Source of the DNA: Chloroflexota bacterium | Lineage (GTDB): Bacteria > Chloroflexota > Dormibacteria > CF-121 | Assembly: GCA_005889395.1 (NCBI GenBank) | Contig: VBFX01000102.1 | Location: forward strand, 1 to 7,540 | DNA: 7,540 bases | Direction: 5' to 3' | Program-made: the position numbers and the translations under genes | Shown here: piece by piece, positions 5,352 to 7,540 of the stretch | Numbering within the stretch: position 1 is the first letter of the stretch | Layout: each line of letters starts with the position of its first letter | Notes under the pieces: generated by a model | Told to the model about the DNA's origin: nothing | The model's database searches: none | The model's input: the letters and a program-made list of their open reading frames with translations, nothing else

Positions 5352-5357
5352 ATGATA
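5352..5357 (-). promoter_or_regulatory. -10 element TATCAT for the 127-aa protein gene (leaderless)
   Basis: TATCAT matches five of six TATAAT bases and is followed by six bases and GTG 5345. The remaining bases of the 38-base gap (up to 5383) show no clear -35, no Shine-Dalgarno and no terminator hairpin for the upstream operon. Confidence 0.5.
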
Positions 5358-5383
5358 CCTAGTGGCGCGCGGCTATACCCGGA

Positions 5384-6106
5384 TCAGGTCTTGCCCAGAT
5401 TCTCGAAGAAGCGCCGCATCGCCGCCCGTACCGGCTGCGCTTCGGCAGGTTGCTCGGCGCCGCCCGATTGAGCGGCTTGCCCGCGGATAGCCCGCAGCTC
5501 AGCCCGGTTCTGCTGCCAGACCACCCACACCCGCTGCACGGCGGTGAAGTTGGTGCCGACCGCCAGGATGAGCAGCGCCACCGTCAGCGGTGACCAGGGC
5601 CCGATCCTGATGCCGATCGATTCGAGCAGCAGGCCCGCCACGATGATGACGACCCGCTCCGGTCGGGCGAGAATCCCCACGTCGCAGGTGAAGCCGAGGC
5701 TTTGCGCCCGGGCCCTGACGTAGCTCACGAGAAATGATCCGGCGAGCGCGACCAGTACGATGATCGGCTCCCAGCCGTCGTGGTGGCGCAGGAAGTAGAT
5801 CAGGATCCCCAGGTAGACAACGCCCTCGGAGTAGCGGTCGACCGTCGAATCGAGGAAGGCGCCGTAGCGGTAGACCTTCCCCGAGGCCCGGGCGAGCGCG
5901 CCGTCGAACACATCGAAGAAGCCCGCCACGGTCAACACCAGGCCGCCCAGCAGCAACTGGTTGACCGCGACCAGAAGGGCCCCGGCGCCCGTGATGACCA
6001 GCCCGAACAGCGTCAGCATGTTGGGCGTGATCGGTGATTCGCGGAAGATGCCGACGAAGCGCTCCGCCCAGCGACGGACCCAGGCCTGGAATTTCTGCGT
6101 GAACAT
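5384..6106 (-). CDS. CDP-alcohol phosphatidyltransferase, PI-phosphate-synthase-like
   Basis: An integral membrane enzyme that moves a phosphatidyl group from CDP-diacylglycerol to an alcohol. The signature is intact: D65-x2-D68-G69-x2-A72-R73-x8-G82-x3-D86-x3-D90, i.e. the metal- and CDP-binding aspartates with correct spacing. Hydrophobic segments lie at about residues 31-63, 94-107, 114-131, 150-168 and 171-187. SYVRARAQSLG (128-138) followed by GILARPERVVII (144-155) resembles actinobacterial phosphatidylinositol-phosphate synthases, so inositol phosphate is a reasonable acceptor guess; glycerol phosphate cannot be excluded. A polar tail of about 45 residues (196-240) extends past the membrane domain. 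The ATG overlaps the glycosyltransferase TGA by one base (TGATG), indicating coupling. Next to a PimA-like enzyme, it likely supplies the lipid acceptor. Confidence 0.9.
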   Translation of the reverse strand: MFTQKFQAWVRRWAERFVGIFRESPITPNMLTLFGLVITGAGALLVAVNQLLLGGLVLTVAGFFDVFDGALARASGKVYRYGAFLDSTVDRYSEGVVYLGILIYFLRHHDGWEPIIVLVALAGSFLVSYVRARAQSLGFTCDVGILARPERVVIIVAGLLLESIGIRIGPWSPLTVALLILAVGTNFTAVQRVWVVWQQNRAELRAIRGQAAQSGGAEQPAEAQPVRAAMRRFFENLGKT

Positions 6107-7263
6107 CAGCGCGGACTCAGGCTGGGTTCGAGGCGTATCGACGGCGCGGGCTGCGCCTGGTCAAGCGCCTGGTGGTAGACGTCGGTGACCTCGTCGATGA
6201 CGCGTTCCCAATCGTAGCGGCGCGCCTTCATCAGGCCCGCCCGGCCCATCTCCTGGCGCACCGCGGGGTTGTTGATCAGCGTCTGCAAGGCGTAGGAGAG
6301 CTGCCGGCGGCTCTTGCGCTCCACCAGCAGTCCGTCGCGGCCGTGGGTCACGACTTCGCGGAAGCCATCGATGCTGGTGGCGACGATCGGCTTGCCTGAG
6401 GCCATCGCCTCCAGCAGGACGATGCCAAAGCTCTCGTCGCCGGTCGCCGGCGAGCAGAAGATGTCGCAGCTGGCGTAGTAGCGAGGCAGCTCGGAGGCGG
6501 GCACGTAGCCGGCCATCACGACATCATCGAGCTGTTTGCGGGCGAGGAAGTTGCCGTACCAGCGCCGCAGCGGGCCATCGCCCACGATGATGAGTCGCAA
6601 GTTCGGGTACTGGGGCTTGAGCTGAGCGAAGGCGCGCAACAGATAGCCGAGGCCCTTGCGGTACTCCAGCCGGCCGACGAAGAGCAGGTTGCACATGCCG
6701 TCGCGCAGCTCCGGGTAGGGGGCCTGGTTCTGGAAGCGTTTGATATCGATCCCATTCGGGATGACACGATAATCGCCGGGGAAATAGTGGTGCACGAACT
6801 CGCGGGCCGGGTTGGAAACGGCAATGCGCGCATGGAGGCGCCGGACATAGCGCTTCAGCAACGGCTTGCCGTAGTAGTAGCCGATGTTGGAGCGGGCGAA
6901 GGCATGGAAGGTTCCCACATTGCAGGTCCTGGAGAGGCGGAGCGCGGTGACCGGTAGCACCGGCATCAACGGCTCGTGGTAATGAAGAACATCGAAGCCG
7001 CCGTCGCGGACGTAGTGCTTGATCCGATTGGTGAGATGGAGGCTGACCGTGATACGCGCCACTGAACCGTGCATGGGGATGGGGAAGGGGCGGCCGACCC
7101 GGACGAAGTCGCTGTCACGTTCCGCCAACGCCTTGTCCGAGCAGGGCGCAAAGACGGTGACGTCATGGCCGCGTCGCCTGAGCCCGCCGGCGAGGTGACG
7201 CACGTGCTCGGTGACCCCGCCCGGGTGCGCGTAGTCATAGGCCGAAACGAGGCCGACCTTCAT
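6106..7263 (-). CDS. GT4-family glycosyltransferase, PimA-like (phosphatidylinositol mannosyltransferase-type)
   Basis: A retaining GT-B glycosyltransferase, 385 aa, expected at the inner face of the membrane and using a nucleotide sugar. N-terminal domain: MKVGLVSAYDYAHPGGVTEH (1-20) with the acceptor-side GGV loop, PIPMHGSVARI (61-71) as in PimA, DVLHYHEP (91-98), and GTFHAFA with H120 at the PimA catalytic-histidine position. Then RIAVSNPA (146-153) and VIPNGIDIKRF (167-177). C-terminal domain: LLFVGRLEYRKGL (193-205) with R198 and K203 for the donor phosphates, LIIVGDGP (224-231), and ESFGIVLLE (277-285), the EX7E motif. It is co-operonic with a PI-phosphate-synthase-like gene and a PHP protein, which strengthens a phosphoinositide-mannosylating role. 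A general GT4 acting on another lipid remains possible. A weak purine-rich GAGGGGAAG lies upstream of the ATG. Confidence 0.92.
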   Translation of the reverse strand: MKVGLVSAYDYAHPGGVTEHVRHLAGGLRRRGHDVTVFAPCSDKALAERDSDFVRVGRPFPIPMHGSVARITVSLHLTNRIKHYVRDGGFDVLHYHEPLMPVLPVTALRLSRTCNVGTFHAFARSNIGYYYGKPLLKRYVRRLHARIAVSNPAREFVHHYFPGDYRVIPNGIDIKRFQNQAPYPELRDGMCNLLFVGRLEYRKGLGYLLRAFAQLKPQYPNLRLIIVGDGPLRRWYGNFLARKQLDDVVMAGYVPASELPRYYASCDIFCSPATGDESFGIVLLEAMASGKPIVATSIDGFREVVTHGRDGLLVERKSRRQLSYALQTLINNPAVRQEMGRAGLMKARRYDWERVIDEVTDVYHQALDQAQPAPSIRLEPSLSPR

Positions 7264-7285
7264 GACCGGCTTCCCCTCACCTGCC

Positions 7286-7540
7286 CTAGCCCCGGGCGAA
7301 AGCTCGAACAGCGGACCGTCCCATACGCGCCCAGTTGCGACCGATGCGACGGAACTTCAACTGGGCGATGCGCCGATGCGTCACGAAATCCCAGTACTCC
7401 CCGAACGCCTTCGTCTGGCTTGCCAGCAGGGCCTTCTTCAGATCCTGGGCGTCCTTGCCGGGAAAGGTGGTGTACCCGGTGCCGATTCCCTGGAGGTGGT
7501 GACTGTCGGAGCAGCCGACTTCGGGTAGGTGAAACCGGCT
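7286..7540 (-). CDS. PHP-domain protein, C-terminal part (5' end outside window)
   Basis: The minus-strand frame is open from the window edge (7540) to TAG at 7286, giving 84 residues of a C-terminus. GCSDSHHLQGIGTGYTTFPG near the edge matches the final metal-ligand block of PHP-domain metal-dependent phosphoesterases (usually GSDAHH..ELG.G.T.F), including the DxH pair. KDAQDLKKALLASQT follows, then a tail rich in Arg and aromatic residues (KFRRIGRNWARMGR). It is upstream of and co-directional with the GT4 gene, with 22 bases between them, so it probably is an earlier gene of the same operon. Substrate is unknown; related enzymes hydrolyse nucleotide or sugar phosphates. An SD-to-CS change in the GSD motif is minor. 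Confidence 0.82.
   Translation of the reverse strand, partial: SRFHLPEVGCSDSHHLQGIGTGYTTFPGKDAQDLKKALLASQTKAFGEYWDFVTHRRIAQLKFRRIGRNWARMGRSAVRAFARG

Noticed and set aside
4365..5471. A 368-aa plus-strand open frame across three genes.
   Set aside because: It runs out of frame over the aminotransferase end and DUF2127 and antisense to the 127-aa gene, with Arg/Ala/Gly-rich content and no recognisable domain.
7262..7528. A plus-strand frame starting at the GT4 gene start.
   Set aside because: The minus strand encodes the PHP domain C-terminus with its metal-ligand block; the plus frame shows nothing recognisable.

Overview
The window is a gene-dense, high-GC bacterial chromosomal segment with almost no non-coding DNA. 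Eleven protein genes are supported, two of them cut by the window edges. Several genes appear to be transcribed without a leader: TANNNT-type -10 boxes lie exactly six bases before ATG or GTG in three places, with no convincing Shine-Dalgarno. The last operon pairs a PimA-like mannosyltransferase with a PI-phosphate-synthase-like enzyme. Together these point to an actinobacterial or Chloroflexota/Dormibacterota-like soil lineage. The taxonomic guess is inference; no rRNA or marker gene is present.

Layout: (A) 1-655 (+) is the 3' part of a BtuF-like cobalamin-binding protein gene that appears to carry an internal in-frame deletion. (B) 652-1331 (-) is a two-gene unit: an unrecognised 173-aa protein whose C-terminal tail is built from three 33-bp tandem repeats, and a 53-aa single-span membrane protein joined to it by an ATGA overlap. 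(C) 1382-1789 (+) is a CoA-binding (YccU-type) protein gene, divergent from B. (D) 1786-3278 (-) is a CsaA-like tRNA-binding-domain protein followed by a Glu/Leu/Phe/Val dehydrogenase. (E) 3302-4965 (+) is a class V aminotransferase translationally coupled (GTGA) to a DUF2127 membrane protein. (F) 4962-5345 (-) is an unrecognised 127-aa protein with its own promoter. (G) 5384-7540 (-) is an operon reading PHP-domain protein (partial), then a PimA-like GT4 glycosyltransferase, then a CDP-alcohol phosphatidyltransferase.

Working together: operon G plausibly makes a glycosylated phospholipid, with the phosphatidyltransferase making an inositol-type (or related) phospholipid and the GT4 enzyme adding the first sugar at the membrane. 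The other genes look like housekeeping metabolism: cobalamin uptake, amino-acid deamination and PLP chemistry.

Most notable structure: all three tail-to-tail gene pairs end on one shared palindromic CTAG, in which each strand reads its own TAG stop, so there is no room for terminators between them. Other points are the hidden 53-aa membrane protein, the hairpin-forming 33-bp repeat translated as a C-terminal tail, the six-base -10-to-start spacing, and the apparent gap in the BtuF-like protein. I see no mobile element, CRISPR array, RNA gene or obvious defence system, and no gene-free stretch over 300 bases.
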